A stretch of 64,000 bases of DNA, from contig DHVZ01000011.1 in the NCBI GenBank assembly GCA_002412925.1, forward strand, positions 163,228-227,227, in the 5' to 3' direction. A program made the translations under genes and the position numbers. Numbering within the stretch: position 1 is the first letter of the stretch; each line of letters begins with the position of its first letter. Of the stretch, positions 24,460-31,422 are shown one piece after another. Under the pieces are notes generated by a model. That model was given only the letters and a program-made list of their open reading frames with translations, was not told the DNA's origin and ran no database searches. This DNA comes from Anaerolineales bacterium UBA5195. Its GTDB lineage: Bacteria; Chloroflexota; Anaerolineae; Anaerolineales; Villigracilaceae.

Positions 24460-24516
24460 ATGTGATAAATTTCACAATTTTGGTATAAGTTTACCCGGAC
24501 AATCCTTGTGCGTCAA
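24460..24516 (-). promoter_or_regulatory. Promoter with Rex-type operator for the formate dehydrogenase block
   Basis: On the minus strand: -35 TTGACG (24516-24511), 17-bp spacer, -10 TAAACT (24493-24488), then TTGTGAAATTTATCACAT (24477-24460). The last matches the Rex consensus TTGTGAA-N4-TTCACAA at 12 of 14 defined positions, with one half-site perfect. The operator covers the expected transcription start, the position of a repressor. It also fits TGTGA-N6-TCACA, so a CRP/FNR-type factor is the alternative; the gene content (NADH-linked dehydrogenase) favours Rex. Confidence 0.7.
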
Positions 24517-24552
24517 CTAACAAATGTCATCAAGACGGGCGCAGGGTGTCCA

Positions 24553-25287
24553 CTATTCATTGTGATGGATTTTTCGGCCTGCTTCAGCGCGCAAGGCCAT
24601 TCGAATTTCGGCGATGGTTGGCGCGGCAAGTTCAAATTCAGTGCGACCCAGGAAGCCATCCAGGAAGTGAACATCACCACCCTGGATCAAGGGGCAGCTG
24701 TGCAGTTGTGGGAATTTTTGGTACGCTGCTGCGACTGAAATGTGCCGCGAGATTTCCAGGGCTTCGAAATCCGGCGGGATCAAGCCCAGGATTTCGATTA
24801 AGCCATTGGCTTTGCGGTCCACATGGGCCGGGATGGCCAATCCACCGAGGCGGGTGATGGCCTGGGTCGCCTGGCCAAGCTCAAAGTGAGTCGAATTTGT
24901 CAGCAGGCGCTCTTCGCGGCGTAAAAAGTCGCCGCTGGCATCGACCATAAATTGTTCGCCGAAAAAATCCACGTTGTTCGGAATATTTGGCAGTTGCTCG
25001 TCCACCTTTTGTTGCCATTCTTGAAGTTGTTCCAGGTGGTCGAACAGGCAGAGCAGGTGGACTTCTTCCCTGGTTTGAAGTTCCATGCCCGGCAGGACAA
25101 CCAGTTCTGTCCCCTGGGCAGCCTCGATGACAGCCCAGGCGTTGGCGCTGGCGTTATGGTCAGTGATGGCGATCAGGCCGATACCGCGCTCCAGCGCCTC
25201 CCGCACAATCAGTGGGGGAATCATCTCGATCCCGGCACAGGGGGAGAGGACTGTGTGAATGTGCAATTCAGCGCGGTAGGTCTTCAC
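24553..25287 (-). CDS. PHP-domain metallophosphoesterase
   Basis: A 244-residue PHP protein with motifs AELHIHTVLSPC, ITDHNASANAW, LPGMELQTREEVHLLCLFDH, GGLAIPAHVDRK and a final QGGDVHF that supply the metal ligands. The start is GTG 25287, one base after the stop of the preceding gene (TAGGGTG), so translation is coupled; the longer frame to 25341 overlaps that gene. PHP genes recur in [FeFe]-hydrogenase accessory clusters of anaerobes, next to DRTGG and GHKL genes, exactly as here. The substrate is unknown; phosphoesterase activity is inferred from the family. Confidence 0.85.
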   Translation of the reverse strand: MKTYRAELHIHTVLSPCAGIEMIPPLIVREALERGIGLIAITDHNASANAWAVIEAAQGTELVVLPGMELQTREEVHLLCLFDHLEQLQEWQQKVDEQLPNIPNNVDFFGEQFMVDASGDFLRREERLLTNSTHFELGQATQAITRLGGLAIPAHVDRKANGLIEILGLIPPDFEALEISRHISVAAAYQKFPQLHSCPLIQGGDVHFLDGFLGRTEFELAAPTIAEIRMALRAEAGRKIHHNE

Positions 25288-25288
25288 C

Positions 25289-25627
25289 CTAACGAATCCC
25301 CAGCTCCCAGAGTTTTCCCACGACCTGGTATGTTCCTTCACTGGTTCCGAGCAGGGTCACGCCCTGGGAATTGGCTTTTTCGATCACTTCCGGTTCGAGG
25401 GCAGCACCCTCGGTGATGATAATGGCGGCGGTATCGGTCAGGGCGGCGACTGCGACAATGTTGATGTGGGCCTGGATCGTGACCCAGAGATAACCAGGTT
25501 TGGCGCCGGCCATGACGCAACTGAGCAGGTCTGACGCGTACCCGCCGCTGGGACTGATGGCGCTGAAATCAGCCGGGTTGGTGAGAACTTTGAGTTGAAG
25601 TCGTTCGATGACTTGTTGAAGGGTCAT
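25289..25627 (-). CDS. DRTGG-like domain protein (short)
   Basis: A 112-residue alpha/beta protein resembling the DRTGG domain (ligand-binding fold related to CBS regulators): SGGYASDLLSCVMAGAKPG, VAVAALTDTAAIIITEG and GVTLLGTSEGTYQVVGKL. It is homologous at low level to the 26645-27016 protein, with the same DLLSCVMA / DLMSDVLA and GTYQVVGKL / GTFELCGRL patterns. It overlaps the CBS-GHKL gene by 4 nt and is coupled to the PHP gene. Likely a nucleotide- or effector-binding accessory subunit; specific function not established. Confidence 0.75.
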   Translation of the reverse strand: MTLQQVIERLQLKVLTNPADFSAISPSGGYASDLLSCVMAGAKPGYLWVTIQAHINIVAVAALTDTAAIIITEGAALEPEVIEKANSQGVTLLGTSEGTYQVVGKLWELGIR

Positions 25628-26652
25628 TTTTTTTCTCCATGGTGATCAGAAGCGGTTTCGGTGGATTCACTTTCTTTGAAACGTTCGTCTGCGTCCAGGG
25701 TGATCTCCATCAGCAGTTTGGTGCCTTTGCCAAGGGTGGATTCCAACTCCATCCGATCGACACAGCGGCGAATGTTGACCAGCCCCATGCCTGCGCCAAA
25801 ACCCATATCACGCACTTCCTGAGTGGCGGTGGAAAAGCCTGCCTGGAGCGCCAGGTTTACATCCGGGATGCCGGGGCCGGTGTCGGTCGTTTGCATCAGG
25901 ATGCGGTGGGGCTCAATCTGAACGCGCACGATGCCGCCGCGGTCGCTATGGATGATGAGATTGATCTCCGCTTCATAGATGGCGATCCCACACTGGCGGG
26001 CCAATTGAGGGCTGGCCCCCAGGCGCAGCAGGGCGCGTTTGATGTGGCTCGAGGCTTGTCCGCCATTCACATAGTCCCGCGCCTTGATGCTGTAGCGCAA
26101 AATCAGGCTGGTGCGGTCAGAGGTGATGTCTTCGAAAAGATGACTGGCCCGATAGCGGCGCAGTTCCTCAACTTTATAATCTTTTTGGAGGGCAGTCAAA
26201 ATCCCGCGCGTGACATCGCCCTTGGTAATGATGCCGACCAGTTTTCCTTTTTCATCGACAACCGGTAAGCGGCCAACGCGGGATTCGCTGAAAACCTCGA
26301 TGGCTTTTACCACCGGGTCATATGTACTGACGCAATAGAGCGGCTTGCTCATGTATTTACGCACCGGGGAAGCCAGGTCGTTTTTTTCCATGGCAATCAC
26401 AATATCTTCGATGCTTAAGATTCCTACCAATTTCCCGCCATCTTGCACAGGAACACCGGAGATGCGGCCAACACGCAAAATTTCCAGCACGTTGGAAAGT
26501 GGTATGTCAGACGTAACGGTCTTCACTTCGCGTGTCATGGTTTCGCTGACCTTCAGGTCATACGAAAGCTCTTCCACGCGGCTGATTTCACGCGCATCCT
26601 GATCGGTAATGTTGCGGCCTTTGCGGCCTTTCAATTCTTGCAGGCTAGTCAT
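25624..26652 (-). CDS. CBS-pair plus GHKL ATPase (anti-sigma/serine-kinase-like regulator)
   Basis: A 342-residue protein with an N-terminal segment of about 30 residues, two CBS motifs (residues 38-95, VLRVGRISGVPVQDGGKLVG; 105-160, ESRVGRLPVVDEKGKLVG), and a C-terminal RsbW-type GHKL ATPase (ALLRLGASPQLARQCGIAIY, TDTGPGIPDVNLAL and GFGAGMGLVNIRRCVDRMEL). It may sense adenylate charge through CBS and act as a protein kinase or switch (inference). It overlaps both neighbours (4 and 8 nt) within a tight operon of accessory genes. Confidence 0.85.
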   Translation of the reverse strand: MTSLQELKGRKGRNITDQDAREISRVEELSYDLKVSETMTREVKTVTSDIPLSNVLEILRVGRISGVPVQDGGKLVGILSIEDIVIAMEKNDLASPVRKYMSKPLYCVSTYDPVVKAIEVFSESRVGRLPVVDEKGKLVGIITKGDVTRGILTALQKDYKVEELRRYRASHLFEDITSDRTSLILRYSIKARDYVNGGQASSHIKRALLRLGASPQLARQCGIAIYEAEINLIIHSDRGGIVRVQIEPHRILMQTTDTGPGIPDVNLALQAGFSTATQEVRDMGFGAGMGLVNIRRCVDRMELESTLGKGTKLLMEITLDADERFKESESTETASDHHGEKK

Positions 26653-27016
26653 TGTTTTCTGAAGGGATCACGGCTTCGAAGCTGGGCAGACCCGCTTTGT
26701 AGAGCCGGCCGCACAACTCGAAGGTTCCAAATGGGCTGGTAATCAGCGGAATATTTTCCTGCGCTGCCAGTTCGATGGTTTCGCGCTGGGGCATTTTCCC
26801 GCGCACAAATACAATTGCGCAAACATCGGCCATCTGGGCGGTGCGCACCACCTGAATGTTGCACAGCCCGGTCAGCAATACAGCTTCAGGCTTGATGGAG
26901 GCCAACACATCACTCATTAAATCTGCGCCACAGCCACCTTTAACTTCGCGGGTGAGTGACACTGCGGGAGTGAGCACCGTTCCGTTGACAATCTTGACAA
27001 GTTCCTTAACATTCAT
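26645..27016 (-). CDS. DRTGG domain protein
   Basis: A 123-residue protein with the DRTGG-like fold (VKGGCGADLMSDVLASIKPE, TAQMADVCAIVFVRGKMPQ, NIPLITSPFGTFELCGRLYK). It belongs to the small DRTGG family that accompanies hydrogenase and NADH-dependent dehydrogenase operons. It is the first gene of the tight accessory cluster, which may be read from the Rex-type promoter upstream of the pentapeptide gene or from a promoter in the 93-nt gap 27017-27109. AAAGGAG lies about 14 nt before the start. No catalytic motif is seen. Confidence 0.8.
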   Translation of the reverse strand: MNVKELVKIVNGTVLTPAVSLTREVKGGCGADLMSDVLASIKPEAVLLTGLCNIQVVRTAQMADVCAIVFVRGKMPQRETIELAAQENIPLITSPFGTFELCGRLYKAGLPSFEAVIPSENND

Positions 27017-27109
27017 GGGTAAAAAATACTCCTTTACCGGTATTGCTTGAGCCCCGATAGGATACTGTTTTGGGGCGGATTTTGGAACAAACCGGAATAT
27101 GTGAAATGG

Positions 27110-27631
27110 TTATTTCTCTGGGTGCAAATCTTCCAAAATTGCGCCAGAGGTATTGGCAAGTTTGAGCATATTCAAATCGACGTGCGCACCAGTCAAATCA
27201 GCATTGCTGAAGTTTGCGTATTCGAGGATCGCGCCATCCAGATTGACCTCGCGCATCAGCGCACCCCGCAGGTCTGCATGGGAGAGATTCGCCTCGCACA
27301 AATTGGCGCGAAACATCAGCGCGTTGTTCAAGAACGCTCCGGTTAGATCGGCTTTGGCCAGATCGATACAATCTAAGCCTATATCGATATCGTCCAGGTT
27401 GGTGTCGTTGACATAATCGTGGGAGATGCCAAGATGGGCGCGATTAAGTATTGTGCCGCGCAGGCTGGCCCTAAAAAGGCTTGCCCCGCCCAGATCGGCT
27501 TCGCGCAAGTCAGCGCCATCCAGGATGATCCCATTCAGGTGCGCGCCGCTTAGTTTAGCGCCCTCAAGTCTTTCGCCGCTGAAATCGGTGCGCCCGGCCT
27601 GAAAGGCAAGGATAAGTTCATGTCCGTTCAT
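27110..27631 (-). CDS. Pentapeptide-repeat protein
   Basis: A 173-residue protein in which residues about 17-165 follow the A(D/N)LXX pentapeptide pattern (for example GADLREADLGGASLFRASL and NLCEANLSHADLRGALM), folding as a right-handed quadrilateral beta-helix. A break at residues 70-85 (SHDYVNDTNLDDIDIGLDCI) may be a loop. Molecular function of such proteins is mostly unknown; some mimic DNA and bind gyrase. It is first gene behind the promoter/operator 27682-27728 and on the same strand as the formate dehydrogenase cluster. Confidence 0.85.
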   Translation of the reverse strand: MNGHELILAFQAGRTDFSGERLEGAKLSGAHLNGIILDGADLREADLGGASLFRASLRGTILNRAHLGISHDYVNDTNLDDIDIGLDCIDLAKADLTGAFLNNALMFRANLCEANLSHADLRGALMREVNLDGAILEYANFSNADLTGAHVDLNMLKLANTSGAILEDLHPEK

Positions 27632-27681
27632 TTTGATCCATTCTTATGGTGCAACCAGGAACTATCAATGATAACACCTTA

Positions 27682-27728
27682 TTGTGAAATAAGTCACAAA
27701 AGTATACCCATTTATCTGATTTTGACAA
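27682..27728 (-). promoter_or_regulatory. Promoter with second Rex-type operator
   Basis: On the minus strand: -35 TTGTCA (27728-27723), 16-bp spacer, -10 TATACT (27706-27701), then an 18-bp operator at 27699-27682 whose plus-strand reading is TTGTGAAATAAGTCACAA. It matches Rex consensus TTGTGAA-N4-TTCACAA at 13 of 14 defined positions. It starts 1 bp after the -10, the same layout as at 24460. A CRP-like TGTGA-N6-TCACA reading is also exact. Confidence 0.7.
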
Positions 27729-27784
27729 GGTTCAGACCCTTGCTAGAGATTATAGCCTTTATCTGATTAAAATATGCGCTTTTT

Positions 27785-27985
27785 AACCTGCCGTATGCAC
27801 GCAAAGGTTGTCAGTAGATTTTAAACCAGCCCCCTCCCGCCTCCTGCCGGAAAACACGGCAGGCGAAACAGTCCCAAATGTCAAAAAACGGGGAATTTGG
27901 GGGAGGGGCTCCCCGGTGGGCTTCCGGGGAAGGCGGGGGATGGGGGCTGATTGGCTGACATCCTTTGCATGCACACAACCTGCCA
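27785..27985. repeat. About 200-bp imperfect inverted-repeat (MITE-like) element
   Basis: Left arm GTATGCACGCAAAGGTTGTC (from 27792) and right arm, read as reverse complement from about 27975, GTGCATGCAAAGGATGTCAG. Both continue into CAGCCCCCTCCCGCC-like sequence. Inside is a smaller CTGCCG...CGGCAG hairpin. No ORF is supported in it, and it fills most of the gap 27632-28040. Confidence 0.55.
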
Positions 27986-27990
27986 ACCTG

Positions 27991-28019
27991 TTGCCCGATT
28001 TCTCAATTCATTGTATAGT
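27991..28019 (+). promoter_or_regulatory. Putative promoter of the TPR/hydrolase gene
   Basis: TTGCCC (27991-27996), 17-bp spacer, TATAGT (28014-28019), then GGAGG at 28032-28036 before ATG 28041. Confidence 0.55.
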
Positions 28020-28040
28020 GTGAATATCCGCGGAGGCAGC

Positions 28041-30461
28041 ATGGATGAAATGACGGCAAATTTATTACAGAAGGCTTATGCGCTGATCAAGGCTGGGAAT
28101 AAGCAGGCGGCTGCCGATCTCCTGATCCCGGTCGTGCGGGCAAACCCCAACCTGGCAGATGCCTGGTTTTTGCTGGGCCATGCGGTGACCGAGCCGCAAA
28201 AGCGGGTCCAGTGTTTCCAGCAGGTATTGCGGATCAACCCAAATCACCAGCCTGCGAAAAACCAGCTTGAAAAACTACAAACGCCTCGCCCGGCGCCTGC
28301 TTTTCTGCCGACTAAAGAAGCTGCGCCAGTTTCTGGCGAGTCGAGGCCAAAAGCGCAATCTGTGCCAACCGCTGCGAAAAAGACTCCTCGCAAGCGTCAA
28401 TCCTGGCTTGTAACCGGGATTCTGGGTGGCGTGACGCTGCTGGCCGTTTGTGCCTGCGGAGTGGGCCTGTGGTGGGCGTTTAATCCTGGGGCGGCTGCCA
28501 GCCTTCTCCCGGAGCCCTCTGCGACCCTGCCGCCTCAAGTGTCCGTTGCAACCCAGGTCCTGCCGACCTCTGTGCCAACCCCATCAGCCTCCCCGACCCC
28601 TGAATTTATACCGGTCTTTCGCGGCACAGCCTGCCCCTTCGACGTTCCGCTCGGCACACGGGTAAGATGCGGTGTCGTTCGCGTGCCGCAGGACCGCACC
28701 AAGAATTTAACCAACTTGATCGAACTGCCGGTGGTGCTTTTCCAGAGCAGCAAAGCCAATGCCGATGTCATTATCTACCTGCAAGGCGGCCCCGGATCAG
28801 AGGCGATTGACTGGTCGCTGGCTTTGTTTGATGACTTTGTGACGCCAGTTCTAAAAGAATATGACATGCTCTTTTTTGACCCGCGCGGGACGGGACGAAC
28901 CCAGCCGCCGCTGGATTGCCCGGAATTGAATCCCGTTTTCATTGACTCTTATTTCCAGAACCGTTCTGAAGAAGAAACCTTCAAGGAGTTCAATGCCGCC
29001 TGGGAAAAATGCCATCACCGCTTTATCGCCCAGGGAATAGACCCGGCAGCCTTCAATACCACCCAGAGCGCCGCCGATGTGCGCGATATTGCGGCGGCGA
29101 TGGGCTATCAGAAGGTGAACCTGCTCGGAATTTCCTATGGCACACGCCTGGGGTTGACGATCATGCGCGATCATCCTGAAATCGTGCGCGCCGCCGTGCT
29201 CGATTCGGTTGTACCCATGGAAGCCAAAATGTTCAACCGGCGCGCTTCGGATGTGGAATATGCGCTCAACATGGTTTTTAGCAATTGCGCTGCCAGCCCG
29301 CGCTGTAATGGGGCTTACCCAGGCCTGGAAAAAGTTTTCTATGACTTGATCGAACGTTTTAGCCGGGAACCGGTCACCATCAAAGCCTATAACCGGCGCA
29401 CCGGCTTTACCCAGGAAGTGAAAGTCAATGGCGTGGATATGGTCAGCGCGGTTGTCTGGGGGCTGCACACCTCGGAGCTTGTCCCGGTTGTGCCAAAAGC
29501 CATTTTCGACATCCAGAATGGCGATTACACCTTCCTGAGCTACGCGTTGGGAGTGCCGGGCGGCGAGTATAACACGATTGGGATGGGCACCTACTTTGCC
29601 ACGGTTTGCCCGGAGCAGGTTTACGCTTCCACCCCGCAGGAAGTGGACGCCGACTTGAGCCGCTCACCGATTGTCAAGAAATTTGCCCTGGCCGGTCTTT
29701 TTGGCTCCAGCCAGCGGGTTTTCGATTTGTGCCAGGCCTGGGGTGGGCGCGCCCATGAAGCCCGCGACAGCGAACCCGTCCGGGCAAACATTCCCACGCT
29801 GGTGATTTCTGGTCAGTACGATCCGACCACCCCCGTCACTACCGGTGAGATGGTGGCCGCCAACCTGCCGGACAGCCATTTTTATGTCATTCCCGGCATG
29901 GGACATGGCGCCACGGTGGGCAATGAGTGTTCTTATCAAATAACGATGGCCTTTTTGAATGACCCCACCAGGAAACCTGATTCCAACTGCCTTGATCAGG
30001 AGGCCAACTTTGAGTTTTTCCTGCCCTATGCTGGCGAAGTTCCCATCGCCGTTGTGCCGATTAATGACCCGTCCGGCCGCCTGAAAGGGGTTGTTCCTGC
30101 CGGGTGGAAAAAGAACATTCGCTATCCCATCTATTATCGCCACGCCTACTTGTTCGACCCAACCTTTGTTGATTATGAGTCTTTCCCTGGAACCAAAGAG
30201 CAGAGCATCAGCTTCCTGGCGCGTAGTTTTGTCAACAGCGGTTTCGACGAAACACCCAGGAAAACCGGTGCGCACTCTGCCAACGGCTTGAACTGGACGA
30301 TTTACAGCAGCAAATACAACGGCGAGCCGGTCATGGTGGCGCTGGCAGAAGTCTCTCGCGGCCAGACATTGGGGATTATCATGGTGGTTTCGGCCCCTGA
30401 GCGGGAAGCTTTCTACAAAGGGCTTTTCATTCCCATCCTGGAGGCTTACGCTCCACAATAA
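28041..30461 (+). CDS. Membrane-anchored TPR and TAP-like alpha/beta hydrolase (S33 family)
   Basis: An 806-residue protein. Residues 1-75 are two TPR-like helical repeats (LLQKAYALIKAGNKQAAADL), a basic linker leads to one membrane helix (about 112-135, GILGGVTLLAVCACGVGLWW), then a TP-rich spacer. From about 195 an alpha/beta hydrolase of the tripeptidyl-aminopeptidase-like S33 type follows: oxyanion region YLQGGPGSE, nucleophile elbow GISYGTRLG, acid in VISGQYDPTTPV and base in GMGHGATVG. About 130 further residues form an unassigned C-terminal domain. The hydrolase should face outside and release short peptides or esters. Start ATG 28041 follows GGAGG; an upstream in-frame extension lies over the promoter. 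Confidence 0.85.
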   Translation: MDEMTANLLQKAYALIKAGNKQAAADLLIPVVRANPNLADAWFLLGHAVTEPQKRVQCFQQVLRINPNHQPAKNQLEKLQTPRPAPAFLPTKEAAPVSGESRPKAQSVPTAAKKTPRKRQSWLVTGILGGVTLLAVCACGVGLWWAFNPGAAASLLPEPSATLPPQVSVATQVLPTSVPTPSASPTPEFIPVFRGTACPFDVPLGTRVRCGVVRVPQDRTKNLTNLIELPVVLFQSSKANADVIIYLQGGPGSEAIDWSLALFDDFVTPVLKEYDMLFFDPRGTGRTQPPLDCPELNPVFIDSYFQNRSEEETFKEFNAAWEKCHHRFIAQGIDPAAFNTTQSAADVRDIAAAMGYQKVNLLGISYGTRLGLTIMRDHPEIVRAAVLDSVVPMEAKMFNRRASDVEYALNMVFSNCAASPRCNGAYPGLEKVFYDLIERFSREPVTIKAYNRRTGFTQEVKVNGVDMVSAVVWGLHTSELVPVVPKAIFDIQNGDYTFLSYALGVPGGEYNTIGMGTYFATVCPEQVYASTPQEVDADLSRSPIVKKFALAGLFGSSQRVFDLCQAWGGRAHEARDSEPVRANIPTLVISGQYDPTTPVTTGEMVAANLPDSHFYVIPGMGHGATVGNECSYQITMAFLNDPTRKPDSNCLDQEANFEFFLPYAGEVPIAVVPINDPSGRLKGVVPAGWKKNIRYPIYYRHAYLFDPTFVDYESFPGTKEQSISFLARSFVNSGFDETPRKTGAHSANGLNWTIYSSKYNGEPVMVALAEVSRGQTLGIIMVVSAPEREAFYKGLFIPILEAYAPQ

Positions 30462-30462
30462 C

Positions 30463-30492
30463 AAAAGAGCGCGTTTGAGAACGCGCTCTTTT
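30463..30492. terminator. Bidirectional Rho-independent terminator
   Basis: Perfect 13-bp arms AAAAGAGCGCGTT / AACGCGCTCTTTT with loop TGAG, between convergent genes ending at 30461 (+) and 30519 (-). Confidence 0.9.
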
Positions 30493-30518
30493 GTTATTGT
30501 GCGTAGGTGACGGTCACC

Positions 30519-30737
30519 TTATTCTCTGAGGTCTTTCCGGTGGCTGTGGGCCAGGAAAAACCGCTCGGGATCGGCGCAAAACGCCTCGAGACAGGCTTCC
30601 GTGCAAAAATAGAGCGTCTGTCCTTGGTATTCAGCCTGGGGAACCCAAACGCTGTCCACCGTCAAGACACGGTGGCAGACGGTGGCGCAGACTGGCTTTT
30701 GGGCCGGGGTGGGTGGTGTTTCGTCCTTGGACATCAT
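30519..30737 (-). CDS. Small YHS/TRASH-type metal-binding protein
   Basis: A 72-residue protein with VCATVCHRVLTVDS and YFCTEACLEAFCADPERFF, the cysteine pattern of YHS/TRASH domains (xxYFCSxxCxxxFxxxPxxF) that bind copper, zinc or iron in transport and sensing proteins. An extra Cys is present in EAFCADP. Its start overlaps the stop of the DUF402 gene by 4 nt, so they are cotranscribed. Specific partner unknown. Confidence 0.75.
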   Translation of the reverse strand: MMSKDETPPTPAQKPVCATVCHRVLTVDSVWVPQAEYQGQTLYFCTEACLEAFCADPERFFLAHSHRKDLRE

Positions 30738-31366
30738 TGATCCCAGTTGGCGGGCAGTTTGGGAGCCGTCCAGGCGGGGTCAGGTTTCCAGCCCAACCAG
30801 CGCCCATCGAGCGGCTCTTGGCGCCCGGCGAGTTTGTCGAAAACATCTTTTTGCGCCGTTTCGAGGCCCTGCACCCATTCAGGGTGAATAATCCCGGCCT
30901 CGATCCCGCGCTGATAATCTTCGACATCTTTCCATTTCCAGGTGTAATCGGGATTGATGACCAGGTCGAGTTCCAGGTCGAAGGTGTCGAACCCGCAGTG
31001 GCTGCGCTGGAAGGGGAGCTGGAAGTTGGCGTAGTAGCAGAGAAAGGCGTTGGTGGCGGCTTCCCAGATGTAGATGATGGAGTAGAAATCGTCGGGTTTG
31101 AGCAGGATCAGGAAGCGGCTGGTGTGCCAGGAGAATTTCTCGAAGCGCCAGGGCGGGTTGAGCATTTCTTCCCAGCGGTTCCATTTGCCGCTTGGGCCGT
31201 GTTTCTGATGGATGTAGCCGGAAGGGGCGACACATTCTGCGCCGGGGAAGATGGTCAGGGCGATTTCAGCCGGGGTGTCTTTGACAACGATGGCAGATTG
31301 GATGTACCAGGGTTTCCCGGCGTACATTCCTCGCAGGGCTACTGAGTCTCCGGGGTTCCAAGTCAT
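30734..31366 (-). CDS. DUF402 domain protein
   Basis: A 210-residue protein with the DUF402 signature WYINFEL-like segment here as FLCYYANFQLPFQRS, then TFDLELDLVINPDYTWKWKD and a DVEDYQRGIEAGII helix. The family includes nucleoside di- and triphosphate phosphohydrolases (Ntdp) and the RNA-associated FAU-1 domain, in which conserved Asp and Tyr residues bind metal. Activity here is inferred only at family level. It is likely to be read as a two-gene unit with the YHS-like gene. Confidence 0.8.
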   Translation of the reverse strand: MTWNPGDSVALRGMYAGKPWYIQSAIVVKDTPAEIALTIFPGAECVAPSGYIHQKHGPSGKWNRWEEMLNPPWRFEKFSWHTSRFLILLKPDDFYSIIYIWEAATNAFLCYYANFQLPFQRSHCGFDTFDLELDLVINPDYTWKWKDVEDYQRGIEAGIIHPEWVQGLETAQKDVFDKLAGRQEPLDGRWLGWKPDPAWTAPKLPANWDQ

Positions 31367-31422
31367 GGCTGACTCCTTGTTTTCGCTTGTTGCCGGGCTT
31401 GGCCTGCAAACAAGCGAAAACG

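Noticed and set aside
24460..24477. CRP or FNR site instead of Rex
   Set aside because: TGTGA-N6-TCACA fits exactly, but the extended half-sites and the NADH-linked target genes fit Rex better; kept as alternative.
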